This document shows, piece by piece, positions 1 through 11,470 of a stretch of DNA of 64,000 nt. The position numbers and the translations under genes were made by a program. Origin of the DNA: Grammothele lineata (lineage: Eukaryota > Basidiomycota > Agaricomycetes > Polyporales > Polyporaceae); contig NDFF03000399.1 of the NCBI GenBank assembly GCA_002150815.3, positions 65,568-129,567 on the forward strand, written 5' to 3'. The first letter of the stretch is position 1. The number at the start of each line of letters is the position of its first letter. The notes under the pieces are model-generated. The model ran no database searches. It saw only the letters and a list, made by a program, of their open reading frames with translations, and was not told the origin of the DNA.

Positions 1-395
1 GGCTTTCGTTACGTCATTGAGCGCGGTTCAGAAGCACCTGTCCCTTCTCAATGCCGCCGCGGAGCGTCACCCCGCATGCTATCGTAGTTTTACCGTGACA
101 GGTGAGTTTTCGTTCGTCGCGTTCCTGCCCATCACATCGCTATTCTGATCTCAATCATGCAGAGGTTCAAAGCATGCTTCACTCAGAGCACGCATACTTC
201 CGGAATTTCTTACCGGACACGAGCAGACACGCCGCGAGAGCACGGCTGAAGGTGCAGTGTGACCCCGGGATATGCGTGTGCAATACCGGACTGATATATG
301 CGGCTGAATTCTCCTCCACTCCGCGCCCAGGAATAGAAGTCTCCTCTTGTCACTGCGCCGGTCTTGGTTCTCCGTCTCGCCCCGAAGACGGATGA
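1..395 (+). CDS. Possible 3' end of a gene cut by the window edge
   Basis: An open frame from base 1 reaches a GTGAGT donor at 102. After a 61-nt intron ending CAG at 160-162 it continues in phase to a TGA at 393-395. Joined, it gives about 111 residues with a histidine- and arginine-rich middle and a cysteine cluster near the end (C-D-P-G-I-C-V-C). I do not recognise a family. The only support is the phase-consistent intron and open frame, so this could be chance. The 5' part lies outside the window. Confidence 0.28.
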
Positions 396-567
396 GCCTT
401 GGTAGCAGGGTCGCGCTTCGCGCCCCGTTGTCATAGCCGCCCTCGTGTACGTACACGCGGATTCGAATTCCTCAAATCCCGCTCCAGGTCCATCTGCACG
501 ACACATCCAACATCGACGCTCCTTTCCTTAGTGCCCGCGCACTCCGCCTGCTCCTTCCCTGCCGACG

Positions 568-2126
568 ATGGATGGCTTCCATAGCCCGTTCCAGGTGCCC
601 CAACCAGGAACCGTCGAGCCCAAGGTGTACATGTTCATAGAGGACTTGGCCGTCCTGTCCGTCTTCTTCGGCAAGTATTCACGCTCCTCTTTCGCGAATT
701 TCAGGCTGACGCATACAGCAGGGGCATTCGTGATGCTCGCGTTCAACACCATCCGACTGCTTCTGTAGGTATCCATACTATCCCGTTACTATCGACAAAC
801 GCGACTGACCGGTGCGCGCAGGTGCTCGAACCTCCACCAACGCGCCGTCCAAGGTCAGCTCGCGTGCGCTCTTACGCTCTTTCTTTCCACGACGATATAT
901 TACGTGACGTCGTTCGTGAACGACGTGTGGCGGATTGTACCCGTTACCTTCAACACCGTCGCGGACTTGGATCAGTACAACCGGTTCATGCAAGACCGCT
1001 TCGTCGTCCTCACGGCCGTATTCTCGCTGAACGTGAGAGGCCATTCGTTCTTCATAGGTCTGAGATGGGTGCTAACCCGTCGCGTAGGTTCTCATCAGTG
1101 ATTCGGCGGTCTGGTGGCGCGTCCTCGTCATATGGCTACATAACCGCTGGGTTCTTGCGCTCGGCGCATTCCTCCTCTCGTGCACGTTCGGTACGTCCGC
1201 CCTCTCACGCGCTTCCTCTCCCCTTACAACGTCGATTACGAATCTTCGGAGGCTTATTTTCAACTAGCAAGCGGCCTGGTGGCCATCTGGGAGAACACGT
1301 CGGGCGTCGGAAGAACGGGCAGTAGCACGGCCTCGACACAATTCATTTCCTGCATTGGCGCGACAGTCGCGATCGCGCTTTCGCTCGCAAGCAACTTGTG
1401 CGCGGTTGTCTTGGTCGGGTATAAGACGTGGTGAGGTCTTCCACTTTTTCACACGGGTCCCGCGCGAGGCTGAAGATGCGCGAAGGATGCACAGAAAGGC
1501 GGTCCAAAAAGAGCTGGGAGACAACGAGTGCAGTACCCAGGTGATGCGGGTGCTCGCGCTACTCTTTGAATCCGGGGCTGTCTACTGCGTGTTATGGGTA
1601 TGCGTTCCCATCACCTTCTTCCCAGCACGGGGGCGCGCTGACGCGAGACACGCTATAGCTCTGTGCGCTCGTCATCAACATCGTACGCAACTACCCGACC
1701 GCGACGCCTCTTTCGCCCCGCACCTCCGACGGGCTCCGGATATTCATGTTTGACTGTCTTGTGCCCCTCATCGTACGTCCCTTATTCCCCTCCGAGCGCA
1801 CAGAATTGATCCATCGCGCGCTCTTACAGGCTGCCTATCCGCTCGTTGTAATCACTCTCGTTGCGGAGAACCAAAAACGCACGCAACGCGGGCTCCCGCG
1901 CGTGTTGCTCACCTTTGTGGCGCCCCCGCCGCACTCGACAACCTCGGTTGCGGCCCATATTGAGACGGACCTGGAGATATCTGCGGGCTCGACTGCGGTT
2001 GGTGGGTTGCGGAGGGAGGGCGCAGGCATGGGGACGTCGATGTATGCGCTTGAGAGCGAGTCGGGCTCGGCTGCGTTCGTTTCACGCAAGGGGATATCAT
2101 TGGAGCTGGAAGGTGTCATTGATTGA
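568..2126 (+). CDS. 7TM protein, locus 1 (8 exons)
   Basis: Unnamed fungal seven-transmembrane protein of 381 residues, expected in a membrane; function unknown. Exons: 568-670, 722-764, 822-1032, 1088-1190, 1268-1430, 1486-1597, 1659-1772, 1830-2126. TM1 spans exons 1-2, TM2 opens exon 3 (LACALTLFLSTTIYYV), and TM3 ends at the exon 3/4 junction with the family signature SDSAVWWR (residues 123-130). TM5 is in exon 5, TM6 in exon 6 with E-S-G at 236-238, and TM7 spans exons 7-8. A cytosolic-type tail of about 78 residues follows. The ATG at 568 is chosen because it matches the aligned start of locus 2. Intron 1 has a GC donor (GCAAGT), forced by frame and paralogue alignment. The tail begins with RGLPRVLLTF, shared with loci 2 and 8, which places the three in one subgroup. 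Confidence 0.82.
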
Positions 2127-3404
2127 GCATGATGGACGCGTTCAAACGTGTGTTGGAGGTCTGGGAATGTACAATGGCGACCTACGACCCCGTAATTGTG
2201 CTGCACTTGTTGTATATTACCCACGTATGCAAGTTTTTACCCATGCATCGTTACAAGTCAACACCAGTAGACACTCTAGACCTGAAAAAGGATCTCGGTC
2301 ATTATATCCACAACGTCTACTTTGGTTCTCTAAAGAAGAGCTTAGAGCATACCACGTAGCGAGCGATTTCGAAGACGTTCGGGTATGACGTCATAATCGG
2401 GCGTCTAGATTTCCCAGCGCGCGGCATCCGACATTTCGCTCTGTCAATGGCTTCACTCTGTTTCGTCGCTTGTGCTATTCCAGGTTCTCTGTTCTCTAGC
2501 TTTTCCTTGTTGCCGTGTTCAGCAACTACGACGCCGAGTTTGCAAATCTAATACCATCCTACACCAACATCAAAGACAACCTCCGGACGATATTGACGCG
2601 GTCGAGCCCCGAGCCATGGATGGCACAGACGAAGGCGACGACAAACGACCCCAGCGATGTGTTCGAGAGTCGACTGCATAAGCACTGCTAGCCGCAACGA
2701 CAATGATATGGAGATAGGAAGCTCTATGGGCTATCTAGCAGTGCAGGCACGATACGGGAGGCTCTTACACCGGTAAGTTTTCGCTGGTTCGTTCTCCTTT
2801 TTTCGTGCGTTGTGGTTCCATCGGCCGTGTTCCTATAGTATGCAATTGGGGAAATCTGCAACTTTACTTTACATTTGCGCCTCATACTTCCGTATGTTTA
2901 CCCCTCGGCGTTGGCAAGAAAAGGCCATGTCGTAGTTCACGCATATCCGTGTTCGTCCGAAGGCGTGAACGCCTGCACCACCTCATTCCGCCATGATGGG
3001 GTTGCGCTCTCGTCTGAGCAGTGCTGGGTATGGAATAGCCTCCTCATAACGCCGCGTCTTTCCCTCGCGGTGAGTCCGCGTGTCAGAGCGATCATCTTAG
3101 CGTTCTTGGCTTCCATATCCCGCATGAGGCGATGGGCATCTCTGTGATATACAGGGAATAGTCATCCGCTGCGCCTACGCGGAGTGGCGCATCACACTGG
3201 AAGGTCTACAGCAGGTGGAGAAGCTCTCGATTCTGATGACATAGGTAACGGAATATGGCCTTAGTGAGACCGCCCAAATACACAGAACTAGGGACGTGCG
3301 TACTAGGACTCTCAAACTTTCTACGTGAGGAGCCAGCATATACTCCTCTCTCCTCCTCGTTTCTTCCTCGGTTCTTCTCGACTTACGAACGCACGCTTAC
3401 GACT
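2127..3404. other. Intergenic, no supported gene
   Basis: Lies between two same-strand 7TM genes. It has several short open frames on the plus strand (near 2472-2681 and 2875-3147), but none matches the 7TM family or has coherent splice sites. A remnant cannot be excluded; I see nothing I can support. Confidence 0.5.
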
Positions 3405-4923
3405 ATGAACGGCCTTCACAGTCCTTTCCAGATCCCCCAGACGATCCGTCCTACCGTGTACATGTATATTGAAGACCTAGCCGTCCTGTCTGTCCTCTTT
3501 GGTGAGCACGCTCTCATTCCTATTGCGCTTGGACCGTTCGACTGACCATCTCCCAGGTGCCTTCATCATGCTCGCATTCAACACCATCCGCATACTGTCG
3601 TATGTACTTGGGAGCTCGGATCCCACACAACGCGCAATCTGCTCACGTAGTTCTTCAGGGGCAAGGACCTTCGTCGCCACTCCATTCAAGCTCAGTTGGC
3701 CTGCGCACTCGTCTTGTTATTAGCTACGACCATCTTTTACGTTTCAGCCTTCGTCAATGCTGCGTGGTTCATTCCGCCCATCAGGCTCGGTGCCGACGAC
3801 GCCCTTAAGGCTACGGCATATTCCCAAACTCGATTCCTCGTCATGACTGCTATGCTCACAGTCAACGTAAGTCACACAGCCGTTTCGCTCATGCGCAGAC
3901 GTTCTGATGAAGAGTACAGGTGCTCATCAGTGACGCCATCGTCTGGTGGCGTGTACTGGTGATTTGGCCGGGTAACCGGTTGGTGCTCGCAGTCGGCGTG
4001 TTACTGCTTTCAGGGACCCTCGGTGCGCACTCTATCTCCTTTGGGTGACATTCGTGTTCATACTTACCCATACCTCTCACTCAGTGAGTGGCATCTACGC
4101 CACATGGGAGAACGCACCGGGGGTCGGCAGCAACGGCGAAGAGGTTCACGCACAGTTCGTCGGCTGTGCGGGTGGTACCGCTGCCGTCGTACTTTCTCTC
4201 GCGAGTAACCTTACTGCTGTGGTTCTCATTGGGTACAAAGCATGGTAAGCAGTTATCACCGCTCACTGCGCGCGATGATTCCTCATGAGTATGTATTGCA
4301 GGGGGCACCGCCGTCTCTTCAAGAAGCAGCTCGGACAGGCGGCATATAGCACACAGGCGATCAAGATTCTTGCGCTCCTCGTGGAGTCTGGCGCTGTGTA
4401 CTGTGCCGTCTGGGTACGTCTTCTCTCAAATGTTTGGGCGTTACGCGTATAGTGCTGAATGACGACGCGGTTCCAGCTCATAGCGCTCGTAGCGAACGTC
4501 GTGAGGAACTATCCCACCGCACACCCGGTTCCCCCGCGCATCTCTAACGGACTCCGGATCTTCGTCCTCGACTGTCTCGTGCCACTCGTCGTACGTACTC
4601 TCACGCGTTGGCGTACTCTGTTTCGATTCTCACTTCCATGTGCACAGGCCTCGTACCCGCTCGCTGTCATCACCCTCGTCGCGCACAACCAAGCGCGTAC
4701 TGAGAGAGGTCTCCCTCGCGTCCTTCTCAGCTTCGATTCCGGAACCACGCCTGCCGCGAAGTTACCATGCGCTGTACACCTCTCGTCGATGGATCCGGGA
4801 ACGCAGTCGGGAGCGTCGGCGTGCGCAGGGATGTACGAAAGCGCAGGAGCGTCTCGGTCGTCAGTACTCGTCGTTGCCAAAGAGGTCGACTCGTCGGACA
4901 TCGAGTCTCATAGTCACTTCTGA
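3405..4923 (+). CDS. 7TM protein, locus 2 (8 exons)
   Basis: Closest visible relative of locus 1, in tandem with it. Predicted 370 residues. Exons: 3405-3501, 3557-3599, 3659-3866, 3920-4022, 4085-4244, 4302-4413, 4477-4590, 4648-4923. The signature is SDAIVWWR (residues 120-127), exon 6 carries L-V-E-S-G, and the last helix starts ASYPLAVITLV. The tail begins RGLPRVLLSF. An in-frame ATG at 3255 exists, but 3405 aligns with the start of locus 1 and is preferred. All introns are ordinary GT-AG. Exon lengths match locus 1 exactly for exons 2, 4, 6 and 7. Function unknown; GPCR-like topology is an inference from helix count. Confidence 0.84.
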
Positions 4924-5172
4924 ACGGGCGTGGTCGGTGCAACCTTTCGTGCGCCCCTTTCCATGTAAACGAAGTATATATTCCATGTATTGACAGCACG
5001 TATCTAATGGATCAGAGGGATAAGGAATACAATGGGCGGCAATAGGATCATTACCGAAGATGGGATCAAGACAAGGAAAAGACTGCCGATTTTCCTGAGT
5101 GGGTCATTCGACTCGGAGCGCCACGCGGCGATGAGCAGACGTGGCAGCGAAAATTGTGAGTTGCACTGTACC

Positions 5173-6010
5173 TCATGTGCGAACATGACGAGGCCAAGCA
5201 AACGAACCGGTAGCGCAGGTAATGACCCCAGCACCCATAGCAAAGAAGGGGTACGACAGGACGACGACCGTGCACCACATGTGCATCCGAGTGGGCATGA
5301 GGCGCTGGAGGTGCCCGAGATGTCAATGTCTCCTACGCGCGAGGGCGAGTGTATCACACACCTCTTCTATCCAGTCGCGCTCGTGCATCATTCCGATGGC
5401 GTACAGGGCGAAGGAGGCCACGATGACAGCACCGAGAATGACCTCGAACGAGGTCCAGATGCAAACTTGAGGCGCACACTGGGAGGAGTCTAGCACGCTA
5501 GGATTGGGAGGCTGTGTTGTGGCGAGCGCCGCGGTAGACGCGTGCAGGAGGCCACCCTGTGTAGTGCGGACACGTCAGCCCGCGCGGACAATGTTATCGT
5601 CTCAGGAAAACACTCACGACGACGGAGAGTGATGACAGCCGATTCGTCACAATCGCCTTGCTCCGCCCGAACGAGCCCCGGTCTGCCCACACCATCTCCC
5701 ACCTGCACCCCAAAGACGAGTGCCCCCACCCAGCCATGCTGAGCACACGGAAGATCGCGGCGTAAAAACTGTGTGACGACGAGGAGGCGCTTTGGAGCTC
5801 TGCACTGCCGCTCCCTCCCGTATGTGGGTGCCAGTGCGCAGGAACGCGCCCGAACTTGAATTTCAGGCACCACGCATGAGGGCGCGTGGGGTGCGGTGCG
5901 GAACACCCGCACAGGGGCCGCGGGTCGGGGTTGTGGTCGAATTCATAGTCTGGTGTGAACGCGTACGGGGACCGGGGAGAAGTCGGTAGTGGTGTGTTGG
6001 AGTCTGGCAT
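5173..6010 (-). CDS. Unrecognised protein with two C-terminal membrane helices
   Basis: Proposed exons on the minus strand: 6010-5618, 5556-5362, 5304-5173, all in phase 0, giving 239 residues. The N-terminal part is proline-rich with several Cys and His (near CGCSAPHPTRPHAWC). Two hydrophobic segments follow in exons 2 and 3 (around FEVILGAVIVASFALYAIG and WCTVVVLSYPFFAMGAGV), separated by an acidic-basic loop. It lies where exons 5-8 of the adjacent 7TM pseudogene would be expected, but I see no convincing match to that family. It may be a separate small membrane gene or divergent debris. The start is uncertain; an internal ATG would give a shorter two-helix protein. Confidence 0.4.
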
Positions 6011-6114
6011 GTTCGGTCCCGGAGCCAGGCAGGGGAGCGAAGTAGTGCAAAAAACTACGCGCAAAAGTACGTGTGAACTTCGTATGACCATACGGAGACT
6101 GAGAGGAGACGTAC

Positions 6115-6813
6115 CTGTAGTGGTGGTCAGCAGCGTAGCACATACTACCCGAACGGTATTCCGCGAAGGGGAACAGAGAGCGAGCGAGCGCTACCACATG
6201 ATGCTATCTGAAAGGAGGAGCTACGTGAGGAGACGATGCGAACGCGTTAGTGGGAGCTTCGCATCACACGATATGACTCACGTTAAGGCCGAACGTCGTG
6301 ACCATGACACAAAATTGAACGCTCCCCTTCCGAACTTCAGCGTATCGATGCGACGTGTATGAGGGAGAAGTGAGACCGCCGGCAGGTGCGAGTCTGAACT
6401 ATGAACTTGAATGCGCTGAAGCTGAAGAGGTACCAGATAGTCGCGCTGAAGAAGGGCGCTGTTGCACGTACAGCGCGAGTACTCCACTCAGCAGCGCGCG
6501 GCTCGGGATCACGGGGGACTTCCTCATCCTGGAAAACAGCGCCAAGATTGTCGAGGATAGTAGTGAGTACTCGAGGTTCAAGGGGCGAAGGGTGGAAGTG
6601 ACATACCGGAGGGAATGCATGACGGGAACCGTGGGGGACGAATGAACCCCTGAGATAGGTGAGAACAGGAAGAAGCTGGGGGCTGACGGAGAACTCACCG
6701 AACAGTACCGCTGAGAGCATCCCTGCAACAAGATAGTTCGGTATAGACGCAGGGGCGTGCGCGGCCACATGCAACGTGCCCAACGCGCCTGCGTTCGCGG
6801 TGGCCGGATCTAT
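6115..6813 (-). pseudogene. 7TM locus 3, truncated pseudogene (exons 1-4)
   Basis: Exons 1-4 of a 7TM copy on the minus strand: 6813-6699, 6649-6607, 6528-6282, 6220-6115. Exon 2 keeps the invariant 43 nt and splice sites are preserved. Four defects are visible. The expected ATG reads ATA (6813-6811). Exon 3 carries a frame slip near 6461-6465, between L-A-L-Y-V and APFFSATIWYLFSFSAF. Exon 4 has TAG in place of the second W of the W-W-R signature (6193-6191). Exons 5-8 are not recognisable downstream. Its best match is locus 4 (shared YLVAGMLSAVLFG), so it is probably a decayed relative of that gene. Confidence 0.78.
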
Positions 6814-8710
6814 ATCTCCCGGTGGTTCTTAATCTTGACGGCGACGGCGGTGAAGAGTCCGAACTGTCGTCCACATCGAAGGCGTTGGGCCGTTAGGATT
6901 AAGTTATATGACCCCCACAGGTTTGCGGGACGGGCCCGAAGCCGATGAGAGACCTCCCGAGAACGTAGTAAATAGCGGCGTTGAGGTGGACTGATACATC
7001 TCCAGTTCCCGAGAAGCACCGGTGGGAACGGATAAGGTTCACTTATGAACATACATCTAAAGGGGTTCGTCCGAGTTAGTGCGCTAGCCTGCATGGAGCA
7101 CGAAAGTTGTCCGAGGACCTACTACCGGTGGAGTGCGGAGATGTATCCATCTCTAGATGACGCCGCGCTCCTCCGAAGTAGATGTGCGGCGGGGGCGGGT
7201 ATGTAGCCGTGATTGCGATGAGGACAGCCTTGAGATTAAGGCCTCGCGCTGTGGCTGTTGCTGGGGGAGGGCAGCGAGGACGGAGATGCCGTTCTGAAAT
7301 CTCGAGCTAACACGGGAAAAGAAAGATAGACAGAGCACTGGGTAGAGCACCGTGTGGACAAGCTCAGCGCGTCGAAGAAGAGGCACAGATAAGGAGAGAG
7401 CATCTCTACACACACAGCACCCAGAGAAGCAAGCGGCGCGGAGAAACAGGAAGTCCATCATGAGATAGCATCCAGTTAAGATGGCGGGTACGCACAGCGA
7501 GCGTGTGCAGAATCGGAGGAGTGGAGGGACTGGAGCACTTGAGTAGATTACGTCTCCGAGAAGCCTGGTGGGCGCAGACTCGGAGGATTCCCAAAGCTGA
7601 CGCCTGTCTTACACTTGTACACAAAAAGTGAAAGCAAAGCGAGAGCGACGAGAGGGCATTGACTTCTCCCGGCAGCCATGGTGCAGCACGCAATGAGATG
7701 ATGTGTGGGAAACATTTATTGCAGCCATCAGAATGATTAAACACAGGCACCAATCGTAGGCTCAGCACTTAATGACCGCACGATGGAAAGAGGCAAAAAG
7801 CGATACATGAGATGGGACAAAGGGACACATACAAGTTCTGGAGGCACACGAAAAGCGCTGTCATGATGCGGAGCGTACCTAATGTTATGTCCTGGCATTC
7901 TCGACCCTTCGACATCCCCAATCTTATCGCCATTGCTACAGCCATCCGCACTCCAGAAAATTTGACGTAGATCGCGGCTCGCCTCCTTGCGAGGTTGCGA
8001 GAGAGGAGGTTTTGATCTGACAAGGGTCGGGTCGCCAATGCGCGGGCGTGATCGTGCGGTCCTTGTTATCTCCCTGGGAGTGTTGGAGAGGATGGCCGTA
8101 GAGGTTGAGTGTGATGCTAGTACCTTGAAAGATCTTGAGGACGTAGAACTTGTCAAAAAGGCGGGAGAAGAATAGGGGGAGAGGCGAATACAACTTCAAG
8201 GAAAGCCTGCAAGTCAACCGGACTCACCGCGATCAATGATGACAGATGATGACTCCGATAAACCTTGACTAAACAATTTCAAGCTCCGATTACTCTAGCC
8301 CAGAACGCTTCGGGATGATGACCCGAAATTGACGCCTTGTGCTCAGCTACCGTGACGGAGGTCCGCCGCACCACTTGTCTAAGTCACTAACCGTCTCGTC
8401 CAAGATGAACGTCCTCAATGATGATGCCCTGGTTCCGTGATGACCTAACGGTGAGCTCCAGAGACGCACGTGCAGGCGACGTAACTGTGCTGAGCAGAAC
8501 TGAAAAATCCCAATGAAGCAATTCGACGCCTATCAAATGTCATTTCATGTGGCAGGGAATGTGGTGGCCAGTGGGCTCAAGTTGGTATATGAATCTCCTA
8601 TATTTCCCGTTAGGAGACATGGCATGACGTGGGAGGAACGCGCTGAACCGACTTATAAGCTCAACTCAGCATGCCAGAGAAGCATATCCCCTCTTAACTC
8701 ACCGTTTGCC
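6814..8710. other. Intergenic, no supported gene
   Basis: About 1.9 kb upstream of P450-1. Minus-strand open frames at 7153-8217 contain hydrophobic stretches (for example around 7300-7480), but I could not align them to the 7TM exons or find phase-consistent splicing. It may hold heavily decayed gene debris. Confidence 0.45.
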
Positions 8711-10993
8711 ATGGCAGCTAGTACGACGGTATTGCCTACGACGCCTCTACGCTCCCCCAGAGACATGGCTCTTTTCTCGGTCGTCTTAGCTTTGGTATGA
8801 CCCGCCTCATGATATATATACATTGCTCGCTGATCTCTTTGCTCGTCCTGTAGATTGTGCACCAGGTCTTCCGCCGTTACGAGTCCTATTCAGCGGTGTT
8901 CAATCTTTCCCTCGTCCTGATACCGCCCTCTGCGCTCTCGTATATCGTGTTCTCAAAAACCTACTCGACGTGGTGTTTCACCCAGGTGTTATCCTTTGTA
9001 TCTTTGGCTTACCTGGTCACTCTTGTTGCCGTCGTCGTCGGCTATCGGATCTCGCCCTTCCATCCTCTTGCTCGTTACCCAGGTCCTGTGGGGCCGAAGA
9101 TCACGAAGCTATGGATGGCATTCAGGTGCCTCTCCGGCAGCCAACACATGTACATCAAGTCCTTGCACGAGCATTATGGTGATGTCGTTCGCACAGGTAT
9201 TTATCAGTACACTTTGTCGTTGTGATTCTTATGAAGTTGTGTCCTGACATGGTGCGCACAGGGCCGAACGAGATCTCCGTACGGGATGCATCCGCTATCC
9301 CCGATCTCCTTGGACAGACCGGTCTTCGAAAGGGCCCTCGTGCGTACATACTTTGTCTATCTCAAGATTCATGTGCGAAAGCTCATCGGTCTCGATGTCC
9401 GGTCGCCATTGACACAGATTTCCTCGGACGTCTACTTAAGTCGGACACGCAGGCTTTGATCGCGCTTCAAGATACGGAAGAGCACCTCAAGCGTCGCCGC
9501 GCGTGGATCCGCGGGTTCAGCCCGAACGCGCTCAAGGAGTACGAGGAGCCTCTTGCGCGCCGTGTGGCGCAGATGCGCGACAGGCTTGCGGAGCAGGAAG
9601 GCATCGTGCTCCTCGACCAATGGTTGAACTACTTCTCGTGAGTGCAACCATGTCCATGAGACGATGTCAGGCCTTGATAGGATCTCTTACAGGTACGATT
9701 TCATGTCTGATATGGCGTGAGTTCTACGCGGCACCGACCCCGGACAGCACACCAGAGCTCATCGTCGTGCGGACGTGTACAGGTTCGGCGGAGGGTCCGA
9801 GCTGCTCGGAGGAGAAGAGGACAATTTCTGGTCCGTGATGGAGGATAACATGCGGTCCGTACATCTAACTCTTTTCACGGTTAGTTCTTCCTCTCAGACT
9901 CTATGCGCGCAGCATGTGCACGTTTTTCGGCCATGTTCCGTGGCTCGCGAGCCTGATCAGCAACGTCCCCGCCACGGCCGCACTCCTCAAGGCTCTCCTA
10001 GCCAAGGCCCAATCACTCGTGCGAGCGCGCATACAACGTGGCGCTGCGGCGCGCGACTTGTTCCACTACCTCGTATGTCTATCTGCTCGTCTATTCCACT
10101 CGCGCTGCTGACTTTCCCTCGCACGCGGCGTAGAACGGAGAGGATGATCCTACGCGAGCGCCTTCCCTCGAGCAGCTCGCAGACGACGGTATCTTGGCCA
10201 TCGTCGCGGGAGCCGACACGACCGCTTCCGCGCTCACCAGCCTCTTCGCGTGTCTCCTCTCGCGCCCAGACGCGTACGCGCGTCTGCAGGAAGAAGTTGA
10301 CCAGCTTTACCCGCGCGGCGTGGACCCGCTCGCGCCGGGGCCAACCAAGGAGACGGGGCCGTTCTTGACCGCGGTCATGTGAGTAACGCCCATCTTGTTG
10401 TTCGTGTTAAGAATCCCCTGACGCGCGTTACGCACAGAAACGAGTCGCTGCGCTTATTCCCGCCTGCACCTGGGTGCACGCAGCGCGAGGAACCGCGCGA
10501 CGGGCACGGGATAACCGCGGGGTCTGTGTAAGTACCCCACAGCTCTTCGCGCGGTCGCGCGCTGATCGTGCCCCTCCACGTGCACTACAGCTACGTACCC
10601 CCTGGAACCTCCCTCTGGGTGCACGCGTACTCAATCCACCGCGACCCGCGCAACTTCTTCCCTCACCCGGAGGGCTTCTGGCCCGAGCGATGGCTCCTCG
10701 CGTCCCCTGGCGCGACCAAGAACTCGGACGCGCCAGAGGGGTTCGTGCACAACGAACAAGCGTTCATCGCGTTCTCTCACGGGCCGATGAACTGCGTTGG
10801 CAAGGGCCTCGCGATGCAGGAGATGCGCGCTGTCGTGGTCGCGCTCATACAGCGCTTCCGTATACGGGCAGCTGGGGGAGACGCGGAGGAGACTTTGGAC
10901 CTTGGGAAGTACGAGAGGGGGTACAAGGATTTCTTTGTGTCCGCGCGCCCGCCGTTGCCGGTAGTGCTGGAGCAGCGCGAGGGGAGCGCGTAG
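8711..10993 (+). CDS. Cytochrome P450-1 (10 exons)
   Basis: Membrane-anchored heme monooxygenase, 572 residues; substrate unknown. Exons: 8711-8794, 8854-9196, 9262-9339, 9418-9637, 9693-9716, 9783-9854, 9913-10072, 10134-10378, 10438-10527, 10591-10993. Two N-terminal hydrophobic stretches precede the hinge RYPGPVGPKI. The C-helix region reads KRRRAWIRGF. The I-helix oxygen-activation motif is AGADTTAS (exon 8), ExxR is ESLR (start of exon 9), the PERF-type motif is PERW, and the heme loop is FSHGPMNCVG with the axial Cys. Exon 5 is a 24-nt microexon. Groups with P450-2 and P450-3 by sequence and exon layout. Redox partner would be P450 reductase (family knowledge). Confidence 0.93.
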
Positions 10994-11470
10994 GGAGAAT
11001 GCCATACCTCATGGGGCGTTTTCTCGGGGTGATGTCGCGAGCTTTTGTATCAAGGTCATCTGGAGAGCACGACATCGGCGACAGGACACGAAGTAGTTAA
11101 TAGTCGGAATCAATCCCAGGCTGTTCTATGTAAGAGGCGGATGCGAGAGACTCGATTGATAACGCTCATCGTCCTATCAAAGTATGCGCGAGGTGTGCTA
11201 GGTTCTGACTGAAGGGAGGAGAGCGACGATAGCTGCTCTGGGAAGGGAACATCGGTCAGAAACAAAAACAACGCAAGCGAGAACTAGGCTCCATTTAGAT
11301 TATATACACCAGGTATCCGAAGGTCCGTAGTACGGTAAGTTGTATACACGGCACGAGTGGATTCACTGTTCTGCAAATAGGGGCGCTACGACTACGGGAC
11401 TTCGAGAGGATATCATGAGCATAAGCAATCCTACGAAATATCAACCAATACGCACCAATGCGCATAACTC
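10994..11470. other. Convergent intergenic spacer
   Basis: Separates the 3' ends of P450-1 (+) and 7TM locus 4 (-). No gene seen; it should contain both transcript terminators, but I do not recognise a clear signal. Confidence 0.5.

Noticed and set aside
6337..6783. Apparent start of locus 3 at 6783
   Set aside because: The codon there is TTG, not ATG. The homologous start position further upstream is ATA, so no valid start exists.
7153..8217. Possible further 7TM pseudogene
   Set aside because: Hydrophobic minus-strand frames exist, but no family motif, 43-nt or 112-nt exon, or phase-consistent splicing could be found.
8220..8470. Recurrent GATGAT words upstream of P450-1
   Set aside because: Irregular spacing and no consistent unit; not a convincing repeat or operator.
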